6,752 nt of DNA from Clostridiales bacterium (GTDB lineage Bacteria; Bacillota_A; Clostridia; Peptostreptococcales; Anaerovoracaceae): the NCBI GenBank assembly GCA_012510935.1, contig JAAZHB010000167.1, positions 1 through 6,752 on the forward strand, written 5' to 3'. Made by a program: the position numbers and the translations under genes. This document shows positions 1-5,691 of the stretch, piece after piece. Every line of letters starts with the position of its first letter. The first letter of the stretch is position 1. Under the pieces are notes generated by a model, which searched no databases, was not told the DNA's origin, and saw only the letters and a program-made list of their open reading frames with translations.

Positions 1-718
1 GCTCCATTATCCTATCTGATATTTTCTGATAATTATTTGCAATATAAGTATCCCTTTTAACAACGATTGGCACTCCAAGGTTTGTTGCCGCTTTAATATT
101 GCAATCATCAGGAATTGTCCCAATAATTTTACTTCTTAATCTTTCACTAACTGTCTGAATATCAACTTCTGCTTCAATATCTGTTAAATCACATGATAGT
201 CTGTTCATGATGCAAGCCCTATTAAAGATGCCACTCTTGCTGAGAATATCTTCAACAACATCTGCGTCGCGCAAAGAAATGTAATTTGCATTTATTACTA
301 TAATGGCGGCATCAGAAGCACCCATAGCTACCTCAATTGTAGGTCCAATTCCCGGTGGGCAATCAATAATAACATAATCAAATTTTGATTTTAAATCTTC
401 TATTATTGATGAAAATTTGTCTTTTGTTAGCTTATCATAGAAAGACTGTTGTACGCCTGGAAGTAATTTTAGTCTATTACAAAAATGGCTCTCTATGAGA
501 ACATCATCTAACGAAGATCTCTCTTCTAGGATATCTCCTATGTCAAAAAGAGCATAGTTCTCCAAGCCCAAATACAAGTCAAGTGTTCTCAGGCCCAAAT
601 TCAAGTCAACTAAAACAACATTGTAACCTCTATATGCTAAGGTTATGCCCAAGTTAACAGTAAATGTAGATTTTCCAGTGCCGCCCTTTCCAGACGCAAT
701 CATTATGCTCTTACTCAC
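1..718 (-). CDS. MinD/ParA-family ATPase, probable septum-site protein MinD homologue (C-terminus cut by window edge)
   Basis: The open frame runs off the left edge, leaving 239 codons; MinD is usually about 260-270 residues, so only the C-terminal end, where MinD carries its membrane-binding helix, is missing. The deviant Walker A motif KGGTGKST lies at residues 11-18 with signature Lys11 and Lys16. The switch region VDLNLGLRTLD is at 37-47 and the Walker B stretch VIIDCPPGIG at 116-125. Further MinD-like blocks are LRDAD near 149 and IPDDCNIKAATNLGVPI near 202-218. The family dimerises with ATP at the membrane and positions the division septum through MinC, or places other machinery such as flagella. 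Residue 40 is Asn where MinD normally has Asp. The GTG start is preceded by AGAGGAG at 726-732, 7 bases away, and begins directly before the Walker A strand. It follows radC by 37 bases with no promoter seen, so co-transcription is likely. No minC is visible, so an orphan MinD-like paralogue is also possible. Confidence 0.85.
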   Translation of the reverse strand, partial: MSKSIMIASGKGGTGKSTFTVNLGITLAYRGYNVVLVDLNLGLRTLDLYLGLENYALFDIGDILEERSSLDDVLIESHFCNRLKLLPGVQQSFYDKLTKDKFSSIIEDLKSKFDYVIIDCPPGIGPTIEVAMGASDAAIIVINANYISLRDADVVEDILSKSGIFNRACIMNRLSCDLTDIEAEVDIQTVSERLRSKIIGTIPDDCNIKAATNLGVPIVVKRDTYIANNYQKISDRIME

Positions 719-755
719 AGCTCTACTCCTCTAATAATTAATACTCTTGTACTCT

Positions 756-1439
756 TCAGCCATTGATACTACACTGCTCTCTTAAACTAACAAAGCTATC
801 ATGACCAATTATTATATGGTCAAGTAGTTTTATTCCAACAATCTTTGATGATTCAATTAAACGATCTGTTGCAGAAATATCATCCTCGCTTGGAGTGGGA
901 TCTCCACTAGGATGATTATGAACTAGAATAAATCCTGCTGCACCCTTTCTAATTGCTGGTGCAAGAACCTCTCTAGGATGAACTGATGTTGCTGAAAGTT
1001 CCCCTATCGAAACGGTAATCTTGGCCTCAACCTGACATTTCACATTAAGCAAGAAAACAATTACATGTTCCCTCTTCTCATAACGAAGGTCATTTGATAC
1101 CATCTTCCAGACATCTTTCGCTTCTCTTATTACTATACGCTCCTCATTAGGAGAAGCTTGCAATCTTCTAGCAAGCTCGATGCCAGCAATAATTGAGCAA
1201 GCCTTACTCATTCCAATGCCGTCAATTGCAATAAGCTCTTCAGGAACTGCGTTCCCGATATCAATATTATTTGTGCCAACATATCCAATAATATCTTCTG
1301 CCAATTGAACGGCAGACTTATCACGATTTCCGGTTCTAACAACTAGAGCAATCAGTTCTGCTGTACTAAGTGCACTTGCACCATAATAAACGAGCTTCTC
1401 TTGAGGCCTTTCATGAGCAGGCAATTTTTTGATTTGCAT
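756..1439 (-). CDS. radC: RadC family JAB/MPN-domain protein
   Basis: This is a 227-residue protein of normal RadC length. An N-terminal helical part with a helix-hairpin-helix segment (AIDGIGMSKA, about 71-80) is followed by the JAB/MPN metalloprotease-like domain. The JAMM signature reads HNHPSGDPTPSEDD at 174-187, with His174, His176, Ser184 and Asp187 as predicted metal and catalytic residues; Glu147 in SIGEL is a candidate for the partner acid. RadC was once linked to DNA repair, but its true role is unsettled; members are common in mobile elements as well as in chromosomal cores. The ATG at 1439 is chosen because AGGAG (1445-1449) lies 5 bases before it. The ATG ten codons upstream (1469) falls within a few bases of the -10 box at 1473-1478, upstream of the expected transcript start, and has no ribosome binding site. 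The gene has its own promoter and is followed by the MinD-like gene. Confidence 0.93.
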   Translation of the reverse strand: MQIKKLPAHERPQEKLVYYGASALSTAELIALVVRTGNRDKSAVQLAEDIIGYVGTNNIDIGNAVPEELIAIDGIGMSKACSIIAGIELARRLQASPNEERIVIREAKDVWKMVSNDLRYEKREHVIVFLLNVKCQVEAKITVSIGELSATSVHPREVLAPAIRKGAAGFILVHNHPSGDPTPSEDDISATDRLIESSKIVGIKLLDHIIIGHDSFVSLREQCSING

Positions 1440-1472
1440 ATAAACTCCTATTCTAACGGGAGCACACAATTT

Positions 1473-1501
1473 ATTATAACAAAAAAGCGCTCATCTATCA
1501 A
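1473..1501 (-). promoter_or_regulatory. sigma-A promoter of radC, nested in the preceding terminator
   Basis: On the minus strand a -35 box TTGATA (1501-1496) and a perfect -10 box TATAAT (1478-1473) are separated by exactly 17 bases. Transcription should begin near 1466, giving a leader of about 27 bases before radC. The -35 box is in the loop of the upstream intrinsic terminator, and the spacer is formed by its 3' arm and T-run. The boxes are seen directly; activity is inferred. Confidence 0.75.
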
Positions 1502-1513
1502 AAGACAAACGCT
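1481..1513 (-). terminator. Rho-independent terminator at the end of the foldase-nrdR-cmk operon
   Basis: On the minus strand AGCGTTTGTC (1513-1504) pairs with GATGAGCGCT (1495-1486) in a 10-bp stem with three G-U pairs and an 8-base loop, followed directly by a T-run. It lies about 33 bases after the stop of the membrane protein gene. The loop carries the -35 box of radC. Confidence 0.75.
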
Positions 1514-1545
1514 ATTTTCGCACAATATCATCATTTTTTTACTTA

Positions 1546-2127
1546 CTATTTGCTTTTTCTTCTTTTTTCAGAAGCCTTCTTCTCTTTATTTGCACCAACC
1601 CTGCTCTTAGGCTCGTCATTATTTTCAGCTACAACTGGCTCAAGTTTCTTCTTCTTACTTACCGAGTTGTACTTTGATGCATATTTCTTATACTCACTGA
1701 AATCTTGACGCTGAAGGAGAGTCAAGTATTTTAAAGCCATTGCCATAAGAGAAAGGCATGTAACAAAGCATAGAATGTCAATCATTATCTCACCGAGAAA
1801 TTGGAAATTCAGTGCCAAAACCATTAACGACACAATTTGAAAAATAAGAAAAGCTCTAGTCCTAGCTGCGTAAAAAAGCATAGCTGCTTTATTCTTCTGC
1901 GTTTGAATATGGCTGGCAAATGCAATTGTATGAAAAGTTGTAATAACAATTGTTAAAGTTGTTATTAGAATCATGCCGAACAAAACTTTCTGTCTTCCTA
2001 GTGCCCAATCGCCAATTACTCTATATAGAAAAGTTGGAATATATAATGCTAAAACCATATAGCAATATGTTCTTGTCTTAGCAAGAGATCCCATCGCTTT
2101 CTTCATGTATATATTATTTGCGTTCAT
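1546..2127 (-). CDS. four-helix integral membrane protein of unknown function with a basic tail
   Basis: I do not recognise this 193-residue protein. Hydrophobic stretches at about 21-38, 48-71, 92-110 and 112-137 suggest four membrane helices, with a loop HIQTQKNK between the second and third. The last 55 residues are hydrophilic and very rich in Lys, Arg and Glu (KKKK at 158-161, KEKKASEKRRKSK at the end), so the tail is probably cytoplasmic and could contact nucleic acid or acidic lipid. No catalytic motif is evident. The ATG at 2127 has GGAG (2133-2136) 5 bases upstream; Met8 is an alternative without a comparable site. It starts 29 bases after cmk and is the last gene before the terminator, so it is probably co-transcribed with cmk, nrdR and the foldase. 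Context gives no firm hint of function. Confidence 0.8.
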   Translation of the reverse strand: MNANNIYMKKAMGSLAKTRTYCYMVLALYIPTFLYRVIGDWALGRQKVLFGMILITTLTIVITTFHTIAFASHIQTQKNKAAMLFYAARTRAFLIFQIVSLMVLALNFQFLGEIMIDILCFVTCLSLMAMALKYLTLLQRQDFSEYKKYASKYNSVSKKKKLEPVVAENNDEPKSRVGANKEKKASEKRRKSK

Positions 2128-2156
2128 ATTTTCTCCGATTACTTAATGATTAATAG

Positions 2157-2810
2157 TTATTTTTTCACTTTCAATATAATTGAGGAAATATAATTAACAA
2201 CCTCATTGATATTCATATTTGATGTATCTAATAGAATTGCATCATCGGCCTGTGCCAAAGGGTTAAGCGTTCTATTAATATCCATATAATCTCTTTCTTT
2301 TATCTCTTCGAGAATCTTGGAATAATCTGATTCAACTCCTGATTTCTCAAGTTGCTTAAATCTTCTGTCTGCTCTTTCTTCGGCAGATGCTGTAAGAAAT
2401 ATCTTTACCTCGGCATCCTTAATAACATTAGTTCCTATGTCTCTACCATCCATGACAAGATTCTTTGTCTCGGCCATATGCTTGTTCAAAGCATTAACCT
2501 TCTCTCTGATACAAGGATATTGCGAAATAGAAGATGCTGCCATCGAAACCTCTTGCGTTCTAATATATGAGCTAACATCTTTACCATCAAGAATTATATC
2601 TCTTCCGTCAAAATCAATCTTTGTCACTTCCGAAAGCTTCTTGACTTCGTCCTCATCTTTTAAATCTACTCCAGAATTTAAGGCTTTAAGCGCCATTGCG
2701 CGATACATTGCGCCAGTATCAACATAATCTAGATTAAATTTCTCTGCTACTAGCTTTGCTATAGTACTCTTTCCAGCGCCACCAGGCCCATCAATTGCTA
2801 CTCTTAACAT
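2157..2810 (-). CDS. cmk: cytidylate kinase
   Basis: Cmk phosphorylates CMP and dCMP to the diphosphates with ATP, in the cytosol, feeding RNA, DNA and phospholipid precursors. The 217-residue length is usual for bacterial Cmk. Visible motifs are the P-loop GPGGAGKST at 8-16, DTGAMYRA at 31-38 (nucleoside monophosphate binding), MDGRDIGT at 120-127, and the lid/CMP signature RDYMDINRTLNPL at 173-185, ending with the typical LLDTS strand at 193-197. The ATG at 2810 is preceded by AGAGG about 10 bases away and begins directly at the first beta strand. It lies 27 bases downstream of nrdR. In many Firmicutes cmk sits beside rpsA/ispH; here it is grouped with nrdR, another nucleotide-supply gene. 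No missing key residue was seen. Confidence 0.97.
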   Translation of the reverse strand: MLRVAIDGPGGAGKSTIAKLVAEKFNLDYVDTGAMYRAMALKALNSGVDLKDEDEVKKLSEVTKIDFDGRDIILDGKDVSSYIRTQEVSMAASSISQYPCIREKVNALNKHMAETKNLVMDGRDIGTNVIKDAEVKIFLTASAEERADRRFKQLEKSGVESDYSKILEEIKERDYMDINRTLNPLAQADDAILLDTSNMNINEVVNYISSIILKVKK

Positions 2811-2837
2811 ATTTCATATTCCTCTTTCAGACCTAAA

Positions 2838-3293
2838 CTACTTCTCATCCCTAAGCTTGCTAATTTCGTCAAAAAATTCATCCACATCTTGAAAGTTTTG
2901 ATATACAGACGCAAATCGCACATATGCTACCTTATCGATTTTCTTAAGTGCTTCCATTATAAGAGTACCGATTGTTGTACTGTCTATCTCTTTCTGAAGT
3001 GTATTCTTAAGGCCTCTTTCGATATCATCGGCAATTTTAACAACATCGTCATATTCTACCTTAGTCTTCTGGCAGGCTTTCATAAGACCATTGACAATTT
3101 TCTCTTTATCAAAACTCTCTCTCTTACCATTCTTCTTCACCACAACAAGAAGTGTATCTTCAACTTTCTCAAAAGTTGTATATCTTTTATGACACTTCTC
3201 ACATTCTCTTCTTCTTCTAATTGCTATTCCGTCTTCTACTGGGCGAGAGTCAATTACTTTAGTATCTTCATTATTACAAAATGGGCATTTCAT
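2838..3293 (-). CDS. nrdR: transcriptional repressor NrdR
   Basis: NrdR is a zinc-ribbon and ATP-cone repressor that senses ATP/dATP and shuts off ribonucleotide reductase genes by binding NrdR boxes. The 151-residue product has the zinc ribbon with Cys3, Cys6, Cys31 and Cys34, the Arg-rich RRRRECEKC region at 26-34 used for DNA contact, and an ATP-cone at about 46-136 including the VVKKNGKRESFDKEKI start and the YVRFASVYQNF end at 124-134. Length and all four cysteines fit the family. GGAGG (3303-3307) sits 9 bases before the ATG. It starts 24 bases after the foldase gene. No nrd gene or clear NrdR-box pair is seen in this window, so its targets lie elsewhere. Confidence 0.97.
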   Translation of the reverse strand: MKCPFCNNEDTKVIDSRPVEDGIAIRRRRECEKCHKRYTTFEKVEDTLLVVVKKNGKRESFDKEKIVNGLMKACQKTKVEYDDVVKIADDIERGLKNTLQKEIDSTTIGTLIMEALKKIDKVAYVRFASVYQNFQDVDEFFDEISKLRDEK

Positions 3294-3317
3294 GGTATTA
3301 AACCTCCGAGATTACTA

Positions 3318-4442
3318 CTATCTTGCTATAGAATATTCCATTACCTTATCCATAACCTTTGCAGAAAGGAAGGATGTATACATATTATTCTGATCAGCAT
3401 AATCTGAAATGCTGACTCCCATCTGTTCTTTGAAAGACTTCTTGTCAAGATTTGCGTTCTCTAGAATATCATCAATATAGTTGTTATAAGTCCTTTTAGA
3501 AATACTAATGTCTTCCAATCTTGCTATCTGATTTAAAACTAGTTCTCTTTTAACAAAATCTTCTGCCCAAGATTTAGCACTTGCATTGAATTCTTCCTCT
3601 GTCATACCAAGAGATTGGTCTAGATATGTGCTGAATTCAAGATCATTCTGCTCTGCTGTTGTCTTATACATATCTACATAGTAATTGTATCTCAGTTTAT
3701 ATTCTTTATCTGGATATTTCTTTACCTCACTTGAAGATAAAATCTTCTCAAGAATCTCTTGTCTTTCATCATTTTCAACCCTGTATTGAGCCTGCTTAAG
3801 CAGAATTTTCTCTGCCGCAGCTTCATAGGCATCTAGGCTACTGTAGTCAGAGTTATCTTTGACATATTTGTCAGTATATTCAGGAGTTTGTGTTACCTTC
3901 AAAGATACAATTTCAATTGTAAATGTCGCAGCCTTTCCAGCAATAGATGTCTCTGCATAGTCATCAGGGAAAGTAACATTAACTTCAATAGTCTCTCCAA
4001 CATCATGTCCAAGAAGCCCTTCCTGAAAGCCATTAATAAAATTGTTCTTTGTCATATCAACATCGATGCCTTCACCAGAGCCTCCATTGAATTCCTTACC
4101 ATCAATTTTGCCAACATAATTTATAACAACTTGACTTGTTGAATCAACAGTACCAGATTTAACAGATTCTGTCTTTGCACTAGATTCTAATTCACCCATA
4201 ATATAGTCTTCAATCTCGCCAGAACTTACGCTGGCTGTCTGTTTAGTATATTCCAGATTCTTGTATTCTCCTAGATCAATATATTCTGTCAAATCATCGT
4301 ACTCATATAATTTAGGAATATTAATATCATTTCTATTAAAAAAGAAAAAAGCAGCAACTATTGCAACAACAACAGCCATTATGCTAGCACTAATTATAAG
4401 CACCTTCTTCTTGCTAAGCTGTTCTTTTTTAAATCTAGCCAT
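3318..4442 (-). CDS. membrane-anchored trigger-factor-like FKBP-type peptidyl-prolyl isomerase/chaperone
   Basis: The 374-residue protein begins with a short basic segment and a membrane helix at about 14-36. A linker follows, then an FKBP-type isomerase domain at about 100-182 (VVINYVGKIDGKEFNGG, FINGFQEGLLGHDVGE, VTFPDDY) that closely resembles the central domain of trigger factor. The remaining 190 residues are predominantly helical and charged, like the trigger factor/SurA chaperone arm. The ribosome-binding N-terminal domain of true trigger factor is absent. By the positive-inside rule the bulk should face outside. There is no lipobox Cys, so it differs from lipoprotein foldases such as PrsA. 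Role inferred: folding of secreted or surface proteins. GAGG (4451-4454) lies 8 bases before the ATG. First gene of an operon with nrdR, cmk and a membrane protein. It should not be labelled tig. Confidence 0.88.
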   Translation of the reverse strand: MARFKKEQLSKKKVLIISASIMAVVVAIVAAFFFFNRNDINIPKLYEYDDLTEYIDLGEYKNLEYTKQTASVSSGEIEDYIMGELESSAKTESVKSGTVDSTSQVVINYVGKIDGKEFNGGSGEGIDVDMTKNNFINGFQEGLLGHDVGETIEVNVTFPDDYAETSIAGKAATFTIEIVSLKVTQTPEYTDKYVKDNSDYSSLDAYEAAAEKILLKQAQYRVENDERQEILEKILSSSEVKKYPDKEYKLRYNYYVDMYKTTAEQNDLEFSTYLDQSLGMTEEEFNASAKSWAEDFVKRELVLNQIARLEDISISKRTYNNYIDDILENANLDKKSFKEQMGVSISDYADQNNMYTSFLSAKVMDKVMEYSIAR

Positions 4443-4471
4443 TATTTTTACCTCAAAATAGTAGTATAGTC

Positions 4472-4500
4472 ATTATATTTCAATTGATATTAACACAATA
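4472..4500 (-). promoter_or_regulatory. probable promoter of the foldase-nrdR-cmk operon
   Basis: A perfect -10 box TATAAT lies at 4477-4472 on the minus strand, about 30 bases before the foldase ATG. No good -35 box is at the right distance: the candidates are TATTGT at 17 bases, ATTGTG at 16 and TTGTGT at 15. The promoter may be weak or need an activator. Position relative to the gene and the SD site supports it. Confidence 0.5.
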
Positions 4501-4530
4501 TATGGTATTTTTCAATCTTCACAAAATACA

Positions 4531-4553
4531 GTGTTAAGATAACACCAATGGTG
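4531..4553. promoter_or_regulatory. operator-like pair of overlapping dyads
   Basis: GTGTTA-AGA-TAACAC (4531-4545) is a perfect inverted repeat with 6-base arms. Its right arm overlaps a second one, CACC-AAT-GGTG (4543-4553). They lie about 70 bases upstream of the expected leftward start site, a position suited to an activator, or within a putative rightward transcript. No known Firmicute operator (CIRCE, Rex, PerR, CtsR) matches. Function unproven. Confidence 0.4.
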
Positions 4554-4663
4554 CAAATAGTCTTAACAGAAACTACATAATACTTTGCTAAAATATAGGT
4601 GTCAAAGAAAAAGACAAATAACCTTTTAGATTGTTCTTTCTTAGTTAAATAATTTCAATGATA

Positions 4664-4690
4664 AGCGGTCCACAATTGTGGGCCGTTTTT
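4664..4690 (+). terminator. orphan Rho-independent terminator pointing right
   Basis: CGGTCCACAA (4666-4675) and TTGTGGGCCG (4676-4685) form a ten-pair stem with one G-T wobble, followed by TTTTT on the plus strand only. The innermost pairs would open into a loop. No plus-strand gene precedes it, so it either ends an unseen small RNA or is left over from a lost gene. Confidence 0.65.
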
Positions 4691-4717
4691 CATGTCTTCT
4701 AATCTATAATAGGCGGC

Positions 4718-4778
4718 TTGTAGGACAAACGGTCTTATAGGACAAAACATGTTGGGGTTATAGGACAAAACGTGTTGG
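4718..4778 (+). repeat. cluster of TAGGACAAAAC-type direct repeats (two full, one partial)
   Basis: TAGGACAAA occurs at 4721-4729, 4738-4746 and 4761-4769, with period 17 then 23. The second and third copies extend to 21 bases (4735-4755 and 4758-4778) and differ at one position: TAGGACAAAACATGTTGG versus TAGGACAAAACGTGTTGG. The first copy is shortened after the core. Each full copy contains a near-palindrome AACRTGTT. The arrangement could be a relic transposon end with repeated transposase sites, since the first copy begins with TGT, or a multi-site operator. No transposase is in the window. Confidence 0.65.
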
Positions 4779-4805
4779 TCCTTAATCCCAATGACAAAGT
4801 GACTA

Positions 4806-4843
4806 TTTAAAAAGGAGTTTACATTTGAAATGTAAACTCCTTT
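4806..4843 (-). terminator. Rho-independent terminator of the infC operon
   Basis: A perfect 15-bp inverted repeat, AAAGGAGTTTACATT (4811-4825) and AATGTAAACTCCTTT (4829-4843), has a 3-base centre. It starts 3 bases after the stop codon of the 72-residue membrane protein gene, and on the minus strand the stem runs into a T-rich tail. The plus-strand side is also T-rich (TTTATTTTATTT), so it may work in both directions. Confidence 0.85.
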
Positions 4844-4846
4844 ATT

Positions 4847-5065
4847 TTATTTAAGCATTCTCCACTGATCATCTTCATCATTCTCTAATGAATCTCCATG
4901 TTGTGCATTACCACTTCTAGCTTCTGCTTCAGCTCTAAGTCTTGCTTGTCTTTCACTCTTGCGTTTTGCTGCAAGTTGAAGAGAATAAGACCATAATACT
5001 GCCGCGCCAGAAACAACTAATGCCGCAATGAAAATCTGTGGTAGATGACTAAGGAAATATTCCAT
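4847..5065 (-). CDS. small single-pass membrane protein of unknown function, last gene of the infC operon
   Basis: The product has 72 residues and is not recognised. A hydrophobic segment at about 9-31 is the only membrane helix, followed by a basic, Ala/Arg-rich probable helix (KRKSERQARLRAEAEAR, 34-50) and an acidic C-terminus (ENDEDD, 61-66). The positive charges after the helix suggest the C-terminal half is cytoplasmic. GGAG (5073-5076) is 7 bases upstream of the ATG, and only 17 bases separate it from rplT, with the operon terminator 3 bases after its stop. This strongly suggests it is translated with the ribosomal genes. It could help membrane-associated translation or simply be a passenger; no motif decides this. 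Confidence 0.8.
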   Translation of the reverse strand: MEYFLSHLPQIFIAALVVSGAAVLWSYSLQLAAKRKSERQARLRAEAEARSGNAQHGDSLENDEDDQWRMLK

Positions 5066-5082
5066 CTAAATACTCCGGCCTA

Positions 5083-5439
5083 TTACTTTACAGCCTTTTT
5101 TGCTGTCTCGCAAAGCTGTGTAAAACCATCAGCATCATGAATTGCCATCTCTGAAAGCATCTTTCTGTTAACTTCAATTCCTGACTTCTTTAGACCATCC
5201 ATAAGTCTTGAGTAGCTGATACCGTTAGCTCTTGCGCCAGCGCTAATTCTTGCAATCCAAAGTCTTCTATATTCTCTCTTCTTGTTCTTACGACCAATGA
5301 AAGCAGATCTAAGACTTCTCATTACAGCAGGATTAGCAGCTCTGAATGTGTTTTTCTTTCTACCGTAAAAACCTTTTGCTTGTTTTAAAACCTTCTTATG
5401 TCTCTTATGAGCATTAACGCCCTTTTTAACTCTTGCCAT
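5083..5439 (-). CDS. rplT: 50S ribosomal protein L20
   Basis: L20 is a primary binder of 23S rRNA, needed early in large-subunit assembly, and in Firmicutes it also represses its own operon through the infC leader. The 118-residue length is exactly typical. The long basic N-terminal helix region (MARVKKGVNAHKRHKKVLKQ) and the motif KKREYRRLWIARI at 53-65 are characteristic, followed by the globular part with GISYSRLMDGLKKSGIEVNRKML. The segment SAFIGRK stands where many homologues have YAYRDRR, likely lineage variation. AGGAGG (5448-5453) is 8 bases before the ATG. It lies 17 bases after rpmI. Confidence 0.98.
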   Translation of the reverse strand: MARVKKGVNAHKRHKKVLKQAKGFYGRKKNTFRAANPAVMRSLRSAFIGRKNKKREYRRLWIARISAGARANGISYSRLMDGLKKSGIEVNRKMLSEMAIHDADGFTQLCETAKKAVK

Positions 5440-5456
5440 TATTCTTACCTCCTAGA

Positions 5457-5657
5457 TTACTTTCCCATTGATCTTAGCATACGCTTTAAATCAGCACTTG
5501 ATAGAAGTGTTGACTGACGAAGTCCTCTTTTTCTTTTAGGTGACTTCTTTGTAAGAATATGACTCTTATATGCCTTATTTCTCTTAACCTTACCTGAACC
5601 TGTCATCTTAAAACGCTTCATAGCGCCTCTATGTGACTTCATTTTATTCTTTGCCAT
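5457..5657 (-). CDS. rpmI: 50S ribosomal protein L35
   Basis: The 66-residue protein shows the whole L35 pattern: [17 protein letters not shown] at the start, [15 protein letters not shown], and the [15 protein letters not shown] core. It is a small, very basic component of the large ribosomal subunit. The frame is open for 19 more codons upstream, but the ATG at 5657 is chosen because AGGAGG (5667-5672) lies 9 bases before it, because L35 is normally 64-66 residues, and because the longer form would overlap the end of infC. Spacing to infC is 34 bases and to rplT 17 bases, fitting the conserved infC-rpmI-rplT operon. Confidence 0.98.
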   Translation of the reverse strand: MAKNKMKSHRGAMKRFKMTGSGKVKRNKAYKSHILTKKSPKRKRGLRQSTLLSSADLKRMLRSMGK

Positions 5658-5691
5658 AGCTATAATCCTCCTAAATGACTTATTTAATAAA

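Larger units (their letters stand above)
4443..4846. other. gene-free intergenic stretch between the two operons
   Basis: No credible coding region was found on either strand; frames are broken by frequent stops. It holds, from left to right: a probable leftward promoter, an operator-like dyad pair, a rightward intrinsic terminator with no gene in front of it, a cluster of TAGGACAAA repeats, and the terminator of the infC operon. No tRNA-like cloverleaf, SRP RNA or 6S RNA signature was recognised. Confidence 0.7.

Noticed and set aside
1440..1469. Upstream ATG giving RadC ten extra residues (MCAPVRIGVY)
   Set aside because: It lies upstream of the expected transcript start of the radC promoter and has no ribosome binding site; the extra residues are not part of RadC, while the ATG at 1439 has AGGAG.
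1401..1610. Plus-strand frame of 69 codons over the radC start and the adjacent terminator
   Set aside because: It runs through a promoter, a terminator and the ends of two real genes and has Phe/Ser-rich sequence typical of antisense frames.
2352..3407. Plus-strand open frames of 72-172 codons over cmk, nrdR and the foldase
   Set aside because: They are antisense to well-recognised conserved genes, show no ribosome binding site or protein family pattern and have low-complexity composition from the opposite strand.
4531..4545. Rex or NrdR operator
   Set aside because: The dyad has a 3-base centre and odd symmetry, unlike the TTGTTAA-N4-TTAACAA Rex site, and it does not resemble the AT-rich ACA-TGT type NrdR boxes, which also come in pairs.
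4443..4690. tRNA, SRP RNA or 6S RNA gene before the orphan terminator
   Set aside because: No T-loop sequence with matching acceptor arms, no SRP tetraloop region and no long central-bubble hairpin could be recognised.
4718..4778. CRISPR array
   Set aside because: Only two to three short copies with irregular 17- and 23-base periods leave almost no spacers, and no cas gene is near.
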